A stretch of 18,421 nt of DNA from Thermomicrobiales bacterium. GTDB taxonomy: Bacteria; Chloroflexota; Chloroflexia; Thermomicrobiales; UBA6265. This document shows positions 1 through 6,890 of this stretch, one piece after another. Location of the stretch: contig JAUJMG010000029.1 of NCBI GenBank assembly GCA_030446955.1, positions 1 through 18,421 on the forward strand, written 5' to 3'. The notes below the pieces were generated by a model that worked only from the letters and a program-made list of their open reading frames with translations, was not told where the DNA came from and did no database searches. The position numbers and the translations under genes are program-made. How positions within the stretch are numbered: position 1 is the stretch's first letter; every line of letters starts with the position of its first letter.

Positions 1-722
1 GGCCGGAGCTGAGCGACCCGCGGGTCCGACAGGCTATCTCTCTCGGCATCGACCGGGAGCAGATCAAGAACGTGGCGCTCTTCGGGCGCGCCACCGTAAC
101 CGGTCCGATCGCGGCTGGCTTCACCCAGCTCACCACACCGCTGGAGCAAGTCCCGTTCTATACCCGGGATGTGGCGCAGGCCAAGCAGCTTCTGGCCGAG
201 GCCGGGTATGCCGACGGCCTCAAGCTGCAGATCCTGATCACGCAGGTACTCGCAGCGACCGTTCCCATGGCGGAGTTGATCAAAGCGCAGTTGGCCGAGA
301 TCGGGATCGACCTCGAGATCGTGCAACGCGACCTGGCTACCTTTGTTGAGGAGTACGCGGGCGAAGACGCCACCGCGCAACTCGCCATCTCCTGGTGGGC
401 CGGCTACAGCGATCCGTATCTGATCCTGCTTGAGCTTGCCTCCAACGACAACGCCTTCGCTCAGATCCTTGGCTCGGTCAACCCGACCGTGGACGAGTTG
501 ATTGCCCAGGCGGCGCGGACCGTTGATCCGGCCGCCCGCCTGGAAGTGCTCAAGGAACTGGAGCGCAATATCGCGACGATGGGCAATTTCCAGCCCCTCG
601 TCACGCGGGACAACTTCCTCGCCTACCGGAAGGATCTAATCGGAAACCTCAACTTAGCCCAAGGAGAGGGTTTCGGCCTTCCGCTCTGGCACAATCTGCA
701 GCAGGTGACAATGCTCCAGTAG
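1..722 (+). CDS. ABC transporter substrate-binding protein, family 5 (peptide/nickel type), 3' part
   Basis: The reading frame is open from base 3 to a TAG at 720-722, giving about 239 residues; the 5' end lies outside the window, so no signal peptide can be judged. Near the start the segment DPRVRQAISLGIDREQI is the conserved family 5 (SBP_bac_5) motif found in the C-terminal half of DppA/OppA proteins, followed by a GxAGY-type segment and a tryptophan-rich stretch (SWWAGYSDPYLILLE). The family captures oligopeptides, dipeptides, nickel or glutathione outside the membrane and delivers them to a DppBC permease pair, which is encoded directly downstream. About half of the protein is visible, compared with the usual 500-600 residues. 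Family assignment is secure; the ligand cannot be read from the sequence. Confidence 0.93.
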   Translation, partial: PELSDPRVRQAISLGIDREQIKNVALFGRATVTGPIAAGFTQLTTPLEQVPFYTRDVAQAKQLLAEAGYADGLKLQILITQVLAATVPMAELIKAQLAEIGIDLEIVQRDLATFVEEYAGEDATAQLAISWWAGYSDPYLILLELASNDNAFAQILGSVNPTVDELIAQAARTVDPAARLEVLKELERNIATMGNFQPLVTRDNFLAYRKDLIGNLNLAQGEGFGLPLWHNLQQVTMLQ

Positions 723-759
723 GTGCGGCAGCGCGTCGAATATCGAGTTCCGACGCTCC

Positions 760-785
760 TGAGGGGCGCCTGTGGGCGCCCCTCA
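760..785 (+). terminator. Strong stem-loop after the solute-binding protein gene
   Basis: TGAGGGGCGCC (760-770) and GGCGCCCCTCA (775-785) form a perfect 11-bp stem with a TGTG loop. It lies 38 bases after the stop codon of the binding-protein gene and upstream of its permease genes. It is followed by a C-rich stretch, not a T-tract, so it is a poor classical intrinsic terminator. It more likely causes partial termination or protects the 3' end of the binding-protein mRNA, which would give excess binding protein over permease. The function is inferred; the dyad is seen directly. Confidence 0.6.
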
Positions 786-896
786 CCCCCCTTCTCTACG
801 CCGTCGACCATGGTCTTTCGCGCGTCGACGTTGCGCTGACCGTCTGCAATCGGCGCGCGACTCATCGGCCGGCGAAGGCCGAGATTTGAATAAGGC

Positions 897-1844
897 ATGC
901 CACGGTACGTTCTTACCCGCCTTGTCACCGCGATAATCACGACGCTAAGCGTGGCGACCATCGTCTTCGGGGCGATGCGCCTCGTTCCCGGTGGCTTCGC
1001 CGGGGCGTTCCTCGGGCCAGCCGCCGGCCGGTCCCCGCAAGTCGTCGCCGCCATCGAGGCGAAGTACGGCCTCGACAAGCCAATCGTCGTTCAGTACGGC
1101 CTGTGGCTCAGGAACGCGGTTCAGGGCGACTTGGGACAGTCCCTACGCACGCGTTCCTCGGTCACCTCAGAGATCGTTAGGCGGTCCATCCTCACGATCG
1201 AACTGACCCTTCTCGCCACCCTGATGTCGCTCGTCATCGGCATCCCCGCTGGCGTCATTGCCGCCCTGCGCCGGAATTCAGTGGCGGATATGCTGACCCG
1301 AGCCGTGTCGCTTATCGGGCTTTCGATTCCCGACTTCGTCCTCGGGACGATCCTGATCTACGTCGTTTCAACACGCCACCTCGGCTTGCCCGTCTCCGGC
1401 TTCATTCCGGCGGGTGAGGATTTGGTCGGCCACCTCCGTTCGTTGGTGTTACCGACGTTGACCTTGGGCCTCATCACCACCTCAGTCGTGATGCGGGTCA
1501 TCCGGTCCAGCGTCGTGGATGTCCTTGGGGAAGCGTATGTGGTGACCGCGCGGGCGAAGGGGTTGCACCCGCGCGTGGTGGCCTTGCGCCACGTCGTGCG
1601 CGCCGGCCTGATCCCGACCGTGACCATCGTTGGCATCAATATGGGCTACCTGCTGGGCGGAGCGGTGATCGTGGAGGAGCTGTTCTCGCTGCCGGGCCTG
1701 GGCCGATACGCCCTGACTGGAATCCTCAACCGAGACTACCCGGTGGCCCAGGGCACCGTGATCGTGGGAGCGCTGATGTTTGTCTTCGCCAACCTGGCCG
1801 CCGACATCGCCTATGCCTACCTCGACCCGCGCATTAAGTACTAG
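897..1844 (+). CDS. ABC transporter permease, DppB/OppB type
   Basis: A 315-residue integral membrane protein, the usual length for DppB-type permeases of peptide/nickel importers. It begins MPRYVLTRLV, the typical charged cytosolic start before the first membrane helix, and carries GDLGQSLRT (77-85), a hallmark of the family's extracytoplasmic loop. The binding-protein-dependent transport domain follows, with the EAA loop at about 212-240 (EAYVVTARAKGL then VVRAGLIP), which contacts the ATPase. It pairs with the DppC-type permease downstream. The AAGG next to the ATG (892-895) is too close to be a good ribosome binding site, so the start rests on homology of the N-terminus. The gap before it is 174 bases and carries a strong hairpin. 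Confidence 0.93.
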   Translation: MPRYVLTRLVTAIITTLSVATIVFGAMRLVPGGFAGAFLGPAAGRSPQVVAAIEAKYGLDKPIVVQYGLWLRNAVQGDLGQSLRTRSSVTSEIVRRSILTIELTLLATLMSLVIGIPAGVIAALRRNSVADMLTRAVSLIGLSIPDFVLGTILIYVVSTRHLGLPVSGFIPAGEDLVGHLRSLVLPTLTLGLITTSVVMRVIRSSVVDVLGEAYVVTARAKGLHPRVVALRHVVRAGLIPTVTIVGINMGYLLGGAVIVEELFSLPGLGRYALTGILNRDYPVAQGTVIVGALMFVFANLAADIAYAYLDPRIKY

Positions 1845-1931
1845 CAGCGATCATGAGGATTGCGATGGGCATCTCCCTACCGAGGACCGGAGACTGATGA
1901 CGGCCGCTCGGTTCTGGGACAACTGGACAGA

Positions 1932-1951
1932 ACCGGCTGATACCAGCCGGT
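1932..1951 (+). other. Inverted repeat in the gap between the two permease genes
   Basis: ACCGGCTG (1932-1939) and CAGCCGGT (1944-1951) form a perfect 8-bp stem with a four-base ATAC loop. It sits in the 171-base gap (1845-2015) between the DppB-type and DppC-type genes, where such genes normally overlap or nearly touch. It could be an mRNA processing or stabilising hairpin, or an operator for an internal promoter; no clear -35/-10 pair was found here. Apart from this dyad and the GGAGGG ribosome binding site at 2001-2006, nothing else was recognised in the gap. Confidence 0.4.
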
Positions 1952-2015
1952 CCGAGACATCATTCTCAAGGGTCTGCACGGTAGCGGTCCAACAACCTGC
2001 GGAGGGAACACGGTC

Positions 2016-2993
2016 ATGGCCGCTAGCGACGGCGTAGGTGCGAGAGGAGCAGCACCTGCGCTGCCACCTGACGAGACGGTGCGCGACGCGTCGCCCACGC
2101 GAGGAACCGTCCCGGCCGGCGCGCCCCTCCCCTTGGCCGGCCAACGCGATCGGCGACGGCCGTCCTCGCTGCGCCGATTCGTCCGTGAGAGCCCGCTGGG
2201 AGTGATCTCCGCTCTGTTCCTCCTAGCCGCCATCGTGACTGCCCTGCTCGGGCCACTCCTGGGAACCGGCGATCCGGAGGCACTGAGTGCGGCCGCGATG
2301 TTCTCGCCGCCGTCGAGCGACTACTTGATGGGTGGCGACTACCTCGGCCGCAGCGTGCTCGCTCGGCTCGTCTCCGGCCTCCGCATCTCCCTTGCATTGG
2401 CCGCGGTTTCGGCACTGCTGGCGGCCTCGGTAGGCACCTTCTTGGGCCTGGTTTCCGGCTACTTCGGGGGCATTCTGGACGAACTGGTGATGCGCGTCAC
2501 GGACGTGCTCTTTGCCTTCCCAACCATCCTCCTGGGCCTGCTGATGGCGGTTGTCCTGGAACCGGGCGTCCGGGGTGTAGTGCTCACCATCGTCATTGCC
2601 ACCATCCCCGTCTTCAGCCGGGTGGCACGCGGTCCGACCCTGGCGGTCCGCGCTACTGAGTACACCATCGCCGCGCGAGTTGTCGGTGCGTCTCCGGCGC
2701 GGATCCTGTTCCGGTACGTGCTCCCCAACGTCTCCACGCCGCTCCTGGTGCAACTGGCCTTCACGCTTTCGGGCGCATTGCTGGCCGAAGGCGCGCTGAG
2801 CTTCCTGGGCCTGGGTGTTCAGCCGCCAACCCCGTCGCTGGGCTCCCTTCTTCGCGACGGCAAGACCTACATGGAGATCGCTCCCTGGACCATGCTCTTC
2901 CCGGGGCTGACGCTTGCACTGGCCATCCTCGCTGTGAACCTCCTTGGCGACGAACTTCAGTCCTTCACCGATCCTCGGCTGCGCAGCCGATAA
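2016..2993 (+). CDS. ABC transporter permease, DppC/OppC type
   Basis: A 325-residue membrane protein forming the second half of the permease channel. The DppC signature GGDYLGRSVLARLVSGLR (106-123) follows the first membrane helix, the helix region FAFPTILLGLLMAVV lies at 167-181, and the EAA loop is at about 214-242 (EYTIAARVVGAS, then YVLPNVSTPL). The first 50 or so residues are an unusual Ala/Pro/Arg-rich, non-conserved extension before RRFVRESPLG. The ATG at 2016 is supported by GGAGGG (2001-2006) nine bases upstream. No DppD or DppF ATPase gene follows: the next gene is a peptidase. The ATPase must be upstream of the window or shared from elsewhere. Substrate class (small peptides or similar) is inferred from the neighbours. 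Confidence 0.93.
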   Translation: MAASDGVGARGAAPALPPDETVRDASPTRGTVPAGAPLPLAGQRDRRRPSSLRRFVRESPLGVISALFLLAAIVTALLGPLLGTGDPEALSAAAMFSPPSSDYLMGGDYLGRSVLARLVSGLRISLALAAVSALLAASVGTFLGLVSGYFGGILDELVMRVTDVLFAFPTILLGLLMAVVLEPGVRGVVLTIVIATIPVFSRVARGPTLAVRATEYTIAARVVGASPARILFRYVLPNVSTPLLVQLAFTLSGALLAEGALSFLGLGVQPPTPSLGSLLRDGKTYMEIAPWTMLFPGLTLALAILAVNLLGDELQSFTDPRLRSR

Positions 2994-3018
2994 CACGAGG
3001 CCATCAGAGAGGCACCCA

Positions 3019-3084
3019 GGTGGCGCGGCAGGACGGGATCGAACACCGGACGGCTGGCCTCTCCGGCGATCTGCCCGCGCCACC
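3019..3084 (+). promoter_or_regulatory. Candidate structured leader ahead of the P1 peptidase gene
   Basis: The outer arms GGTGGCGCGGCAG (3019-3031) and CTGCCCGCGCCACC (3071-3084) pair over 13 bases with one bulged C. Inside them CCGGA (3046-3050) and TCCGG (3062-3066) can form a second stem. The element fills most of the 135-base gap between the permease and peptidase genes and ends about 30 bases before the AAGGAG ribosome binding site at 3115-3120. No known riboswitch consensus was recognised. It may be a regulatory or stabilising RNA structure in an otherwise co-directional operon. The pairing is seen; a function is only inferred. Confidence 0.4.
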
Positions 3085-3128
3085 GCGAAGTAGGAAGGTG
3101 CAAGTCGCCCAGACAAGGAGTCTCCTGC

Positions 3129-4109
3129 GTGCTTCGCTCCAATGACACCACCGCTCTCGTCCCGCGAGTCTCGTTCGACGGCCCAACGCTTGAGTTCGAC
3201 TTCCCCGCACTGGGAATCGGAGTGGCCGAATACGATGAAGGTCCGACGGGGTGCACCGTCTTCCACTTTCCGGCGGGCGTGGCATTGGCGGTTGACGTAC
3301 GGGGCGGCTCGCCCGCCGTCGTTGGAGATTACGGCTGGACCAACGCGGTCTGTTTCGCGGGTGGCTCGGTCTACGGTTTGGAAGTAGTCAGCGGGGTGGC
3401 CGCCGAGCTGTTCGCCCAGCGCGACTACTCGACGCGGTGGGACACCCTGGCGCTGGCCTCCGGCGCGATCGTCTACGACTTCGGAGGACGCGACAACGCG
3501 ATCTACCCCGACAAGAGCCTCGGCCGCGCCGCGTTCCAAGCCGCCCAGCCCGGTCGCCTTCCCCTCGGTCGCCGCGGGGCCGGACGCTCCGTCTCAGTCG
3601 GCAAGGTGTTTGGCTTCGAGCGAGGGGAGCCGGGTGGCCAAGGAGCGGCGTTCCGCCAGGTCGGGGAGACCAAAGTCGTCGTCTTCACCGTCGTCAATGC
3701 GATGGGTACGATCGTCGACCGGGGCGGGCAGATCGTGCGCGGACACTTCGATCGTGCGAGCGGGCAGCGTCAACCCCTGGCCGTCGAGCTGGAGCGGCGG
3801 CTGGCCCAGGCAGAAACCGCACCGCGCCCGCGTGGAAACACGACTCTCACGCTGCTGGTGACCAACCGGAAGCTGGACGCCCGCACGCTCGGTCAACTTG
3901 GTCGGCAGGTGCACGCATCGATGGCGCGATCGATTCAACCTTTTCATGCCATCGAAGACGGAGATGTCCTCTTTGCCGTGACAACGGATGAGGTGGGGGA
4001 CGAGGGCCTGGATGTCAGTACCCTGGGGGTACTTGCGTCCGAGGTTGCCTGGGACGCCGTCCTGAGCAGCGTCCAAGACGCTGGCGAGAACATCGGTGGG
4101 CAGCCATGA
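3129..4109 (+). CDS. P1-family (S58, DmpA-like) aminopeptidase
   Basis: A 326-residue cytoplasmic N-terminal-nucleophile hydrolase of the DmpA/P1 family, which releases N-terminal residues from small peptides, amides and esters, including D-amino-acid or beta-peptide substrates in some members. Family features visible in order are: GDYGWTNAVCFAGGSVYGLE (66-85); GRRGAGRSVSVGKVFG (147-162); the conserved Asn in VVNAMGTIVD (188-197); NTTLTLLVTN (237-246); and EDGDVLFAVTT (276-286). By family analogy, self-cleavage between Asn237 and Thr238 would free Thr238 as nucleophile. The start is GTG at 3129, chosen because AAGGAG (3115-3120) sits eight bases before it. It ends 46 bases before the MlrC-like gene and probably shares its transcript, so it likely processes peptides brought in by the upstream importer. 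The true substrate is unknown. Confidence 0.9.
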   Translation: MLRSNDTTALVPRVSFDGPTLEFDFPALGIGVAEYDEGPTGCTVFHFPAGVALAVDVRGGSPAVVGDYGWTNAVCFAGGSVYGLEVVSGVAAELFAQRDYSTRWDTLALASGAIVYDFGGRDNAIYPDKSLGRAAFQAAQPGRLPLGRRGAGRSVSVGKVFGFERGEPGGQGAAFRQVGETKVVVFTVVNAMGTIVDRGGQIVRGHFDRASGQRQPLAVELERRLAQAETAPRPRGNTTLTLLVTNRKLDARTLGQLGRQVHASMARSIQPFHAIEDGDVLFAVTTDEVGDEGLDVSTLGVLASEVAWDAVLSSVQDAGENIGGQP

Positions 4110-4155
4110 TGCCAGCCACCGGGGGTGAGACGGGGAAGTGGCAGAGGGAGCAACC

Positions 4156-5661
4156 ATGCGGATCGTGACAGGCGGCATCGCCCAGGAGACCAACACCTTC
4201 CAGTGGCAGCCGACCACGCTGGAGGATTTCGGCCGACCGGGGTTCGGCACGCTGGCGCGGGGAGAGCAAATCCTCGCGATGGAGGGCACCGGCACCGTTT
4301 ACGGCGGAGCGGTCGCCGAGGCGAGGCGGCAAGGTATTGGCCTCGTTCCCACGGCCTACGGCGCAGTGATGCCGGGCGGCAGGGTGGCGCGGGCGGCCTT
4401 CGACGCGCTGTGCGAGGAGATCCTGGCCGGGATCCGGGCCGCGCTGCCGGTCGATGGGGTGTTCCTGGTCCTGCACGGGGCGATGGCGCTGGAGGACCAC
4501 GACGACGCGGAGGGGCTGCTGCTGGCGGCGGTGCGGGAGGTGGTGGGGCCGGAGGTGCCGATCGTGGCGCCGCTCGATCTCCACACCAACCTTTCGGACG
4601 AGATGGTGGTGCTCGCCGATGCTCTCGTGGGCTACAAGCAGTACCCCCACACCGACATGCCGGAGACGGGCGCTCAGGCGCTCCGGATACTGGCCTCCAT
4701 CGTCAGGGGGGAGGCGCGGCCAGCGATGGCCCACGCCCGGCTGCCGCTGGTCGCGCCGAACCAGTCGATGGTGACCACCTGGCAGTCCCCCTTGAAGACT
4801 GCCATCGACCGGGCGCGCGAGCTAGAGCAGGAGCCGGGAGTGCTGGCCGCGACCGTGCTCGGCGGGTTCCCGTTCGCGGACGTGCCGTTCGCCGGCCTGG
4901 CGACGATCGTCGTCACGGACGGCGACCCGGAGCGTGCCCGCCAAGCCGCGAACGAACTGGCCGGGATCTGCTGGGAGCGGCGCGCCGACTTCACCATCCG
5001 CCCGACTCCGGTTGCGGATGCGATTGAGCGGGCGATGGCCGGGCCGGAGGGCAGCGTCTACGTCCTGGCCGACATCGCCGACTCCGGCGCCAGCGGGACG
5101 GCCGGGGACGGCACGACCGTCCTGCGAGCCCTCATGGAGGCGGGAGCGCGCTCGGCGGCGGTGGCGCAGATCATGGACCCGGCAGCGGTGGCGGCCTGCG
5201 TCGCGGCGGGTGTCGGGAGCGAGGTGACCCTCTCGGTCGGCGGCAAGCACGACGGGCTCCATGGCCCTCCGGTCGACGTGACCGGCAGGGTGCGCCTGAT
5301 CCACGAGGGCAGCTTCCGGGTTGCAGGAGCGATGGGCGCGGGAACGCTGGCGAGCCGCGGTCGAACGGTGGTGCTGGAGATTGGCGGGCGAGACGGAATT
5401 GAGCTGCAGCTGACTGAGTTCCGAGGCCACCCGCACGACCTGAACTTCTTCCGCGCCTTTGGCATCGAGCCGACGGAGCGGCGCATCCTGGTCCTCAAGA
5501 GCGCCGCCCACTTCCGGGCCGCCTTCGAGCCGATCGCGACGGAGGTGATCGAGGTCGACGCACCCGGCATCAGCAGCCCGAACCTGTCCTCGTTCGATTA
5601 CCGACGCCTACGCCGCCCCATCTACCCGCTCGACCCCGACACGACCTGGTCGCCAGGGTAG
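4156..5661 (+). CDS. M81-family metallopeptidase, MlrC-like
   Basis: A 501-residue protein of the MlrC family: an N-terminal M81 (DUF1485) domain, then an MlrC C-terminal domain from about residue 300. MlrC of sphingomonads degrades linearised microcystin and its tetrapeptide; most homologues are uncharacterised and are often encoded with peptide ABC importers. Motifs visible are the N-terminus MRIVTGGIAQETNTF, LHGAMALEDHDDAEG (106-120), LDLHTN (140-145) with Asp141 and His143 as likely metal ligands, and YPHTDMPETG (163-172) with His165. The ATG at 4156 is preferred over an in-frame GTG at 4138 because MRI is the family's conserved start and GAGGGAG (4144-4150) sits just upstream. It is the last gene of the left module. 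No signal peptide is seen, so it is cytoplasmic. Family is secure, substrate inferred. Confidence 0.92.
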   Translation: MRIVTGGIAQETNTFQWQPTTLEDFGRPGFGTLARGEQILAMEGTGTVYGGAVAEARRQGIGLVPTAYGAVMPGGRVARAAFDALCEEILAGIRAALPVDGVFLVLHGAMALEDHDDAEGLLLAAVREVVGPEVPIVAPLDLHTNLSDEMVVLADALVGYKQYPHTDMPETGAQALRILASIVRGEARPAMAHARLPLVAPNQSMVTTWQSPLKTAIDRARELEQEPGVLAATVLGGFPFADVPFAGLATIVVTDGDPERARQAANELAGICWERRADFTIRPTPVADAIERAMAGPEGSVYVLADIADSGASGTAGDGTTVLRALMEAGARSAAVAQIMDPAAVAACVAAGVGSEVTLSVGGKHDGLHGPPVDVTGRVRLIHEGSFRVAGAMGAGTLASRGRTVVLEIGGRDGIELQLTEFRGHPHDLNFFRAFGIEPTERRILVLKSAAHFRAAFEPIATEVIEVDAPGISSPNLSSFDYRRLRRPIYPLDPDTTWSPG

Positions 5662-5683
5662 GCAAGCCATCCAAAGGAAGAGA

Positions 5684-5703
5684 CCCATCAACACGAGGAT
5701 GGG
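5684..5703. terminator. Weak dyads in the convergent gap between the MlrC-like and LLM genes
   Basis: The 135-base gap 5662-5796 separates two convergent genes. It holds a short stem CCCATC/GATGGG (5684-5689 and 5698-5703, eight-base loop) and a longer-range pair CCCGGGGAG/CTCCCCGGG (5710-5718 and 5782-5790). Neither is followed by a T-tract on either strand. They could serve as a bidirectional end-of-transcript structure, but in DNA this GC-rich such pairs also occur by chance. Confidence 0.2.
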
Positions 5704-5796
5704 CATCCGCCCGGGGAGGTGGTCGCACAGCGAGCGAGACCGGCCTTCCGAGGGATGGCGACGGTTTCGCCGACCGCGCTTCTCCCCGGGGCCGCC

Positions 5797-6714
5797 CTAC
5801 AATCGGGGCAGGACGGCCTCGGCCATCGCTGTCAATCCGTCGATATCGTCCAAGTCCCACCAGCGCGCCATTACGCCGTTGATCCCGATCTCGGCCAGCG
5901 CCTGTAGCTGCGCCACGATCTCATCGGCCGTGCCGACGAGGGTTCCCCGCTCCCGCACCTCGGCCGCCGTTTTGCCTTCCAGCTTGCGCTCCACCTCCGC
6001 GGCGTCGCGGCCAAACAGCACGGTGGTCATATAGGTCCGACGCACGTCGCTCGGCTGCCGGCCGTGCCCGCGAAGCATCTCGTCCAGTTGGGCGTTCAGG
6101 TCCCGAAGGCGCGGCAGCGGGTTGGTGGTGGCGTTCCACTCCTGGGCGTAACGGACCACGAGGGGAAGGGTCCGCCGCGGACCGTTGCCGCCGATAACGA
6201 TGGGTGGGCCGCCCGATCGGCCCGGGCGAGGCAGGAGCAGGGCGTCTTGGAGGCGGTAGTACTCGCCCTCGAACGAGACGGGCTCGTCGCTGGAAAGCAG
6301 GTGAGTGACAACCTCCAGTCCTTCCTCAAAGCGGGCGAACCGGGGCCCGACATCGAGCAGATCAAACTCGAAGGTGGCATGCTCCCGCTCCTGCCAGCCG
6401 GCGCCAAGGCCAAGCCGCAAGCGACCTCCAGAGAGGTCGTCCACCGCTGAGGCCATCCAGGCCGTCACGACGGGATCGCGGAAGGAGACGGGCGAGACGA
6501 GGGGGCCAAACGCGATGCGTCGGGTGTTTCCCGCCAGCCACGTGAGCGATGCCCAAAGTTCTAGAGCGTCTTTTCGTGGTCCGTCCGGGTTGGTGAAGTG
6601 ATCGGAGCGATAGAGCCCGGCAAAGCCGAGGTCCTCAGTGGCCTCCGCGAGCCGCCGCCAGCGCGGCCACGTCAGGCCGTCCTGACCCTCGATCATGATC
6701 GCCAAATCCAGCAT
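5797..6714 (-). CDS. LLM-class (luciferase-like) F420- or FMN-dependent oxidoreductase
   Basis: A 305-residue single-domain TIM-barrel flavin-type oxidoreductase. Features are the N-terminal segment MLDLAIMIEGQDGLTW (1-16), LYRSDHF (34-40), which is typical of the cofactor-side loop, SGGRLRLGLGAGWQEREH (95-112), the clearest family signature, and a GGPPIVIGGNG segment further on. These resemble the F420-dependent TIGR03560 subgroup common in Actinobacteria and Chloroflexota, although FMN use cannot be excluded. The start ATG at 6712-6714 is preferred over an in-frame start at 6786 because GGGAAGGGG precedes it by five bases and the skipped 24 residues are non-conserved. A good promoter candidate lies upstream at 6758-6786. 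It is divergent from the MFS gene. Its substrate is unknown. Confidence 0.9.
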   Translation of the reverse strand: MLDLAIMIEGQDGLTWPRWRRLAEATEDLGFAGLYRSDHFTNPDGPRKDALELWASLTWLAGNTRRIAFGPLVSPVSFRDPVVTAWMASAVDDLSGGRLRLGLGAGWQEREHATFEFDLLDVGPRFARFEEGLEVVTHLLSSDEPVSFEGEYYRLQDALLLPRPGRSGGPPIVIGGNGPRRTLPLVVRYAQEWNATTNPLPRLRDLNAQLDEMLRGHGRQPSDVRRTYMTTVLFGRDAAEVERKLEGKTAAEVRERGTLVGTADEIVAQLQALAEIGINGVMARWWDLDDIDGLTAMAEAVLPRL

Positions 6715-6757
6715 GAAATCCCCTTCCCTTGCCACCGGCCCCGAACGGACAGGCCGG

Positions 6758-6786
6758 ATCGTATCTACATCGGACATCATGGACAA
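6758..6786 (-). promoter_or_regulatory. Candidate promoter for the LLM oxidoreductase gene
   Basis: Read on the - strand, TTGTCC (6786-6781) and TACGAT (6763-6758) are separated by exactly 17 bases, matching four of six positions in each of the -35 and -10 consensus hexamers. Transcription would start near 6751, giving a leader of about 37 bases that contains the ribosome binding site for the ATG at 6714. This also argues against the longer in-frame start at 6786, which would lie inside the promoter. Confidence 0.4.
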
Positions 6787-6817
6787 GCACGGGAGCTACG
6801 CACAGATTCACAGCCCG

Positions 6818-6848
6818 GCGGTGTTTAGGTCACCGCTTGGTGGCGGTG
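6818..6848. promoter_or_regulatory. Three alternating GCGGTG/CACCGC half-sites between divergent genes
   Basis: GCGGTG at 6818-6823, its reverse complement CACCGC at 6831-6836 and GCGGTG again at 6843-6848 are spaced 12-13 bases apart, start to start, about one helical turn. They lie between the LLM promoter candidate and the MFS gene, so a bound regulator could affect both directions. As RNA the same repeats could form two mutually exclusive hairpins. Binding-site function is inferred from arrangement and position only; no regulator gene is nearby. Confidence 0.3.
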
Positions 6849-6875
6849 AGTAACCCGCGAAGCGTCCGGATAGCC

Positions 6876-6881
6876 TAGAAT
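6876..6881 (+). promoter_or_regulatory. -10-like element for a possibly leaderless MFS transcript
   Basis: TAGAAT (6876-6881) matches five of six bases of the -10 consensus and lies nine bases before the GTG at 6891. Transcription would start at or next to the start codon. No Shine-Dalgarno-like sequence is visible before this GTG, in contrast to most genes in the window. No good -35 hexamer was found 17 bases upstream. A leaderless message is a reasonable but unproven reading. Confidence 0.3.
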
Positions 6882-6890
6882 CGCTGCATC

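Noticed and set aside
3019..3084. tRNA-like appearance on the - strand (GTTCGATCC near complementary ends)
   Set aside because: The T-arm does not pair around the TTCGATC loop and no D-arm or anticodon arm can be drawn, so it is not a tRNA gene.
2223..3539. A 438-codon open frame on the - strand across the DppC permease and P1 peptidase genes
   Set aside because: It spans two real genes on the other strand and encodes a charged, low-complexity product with no known domain; a GC-driven shadow.
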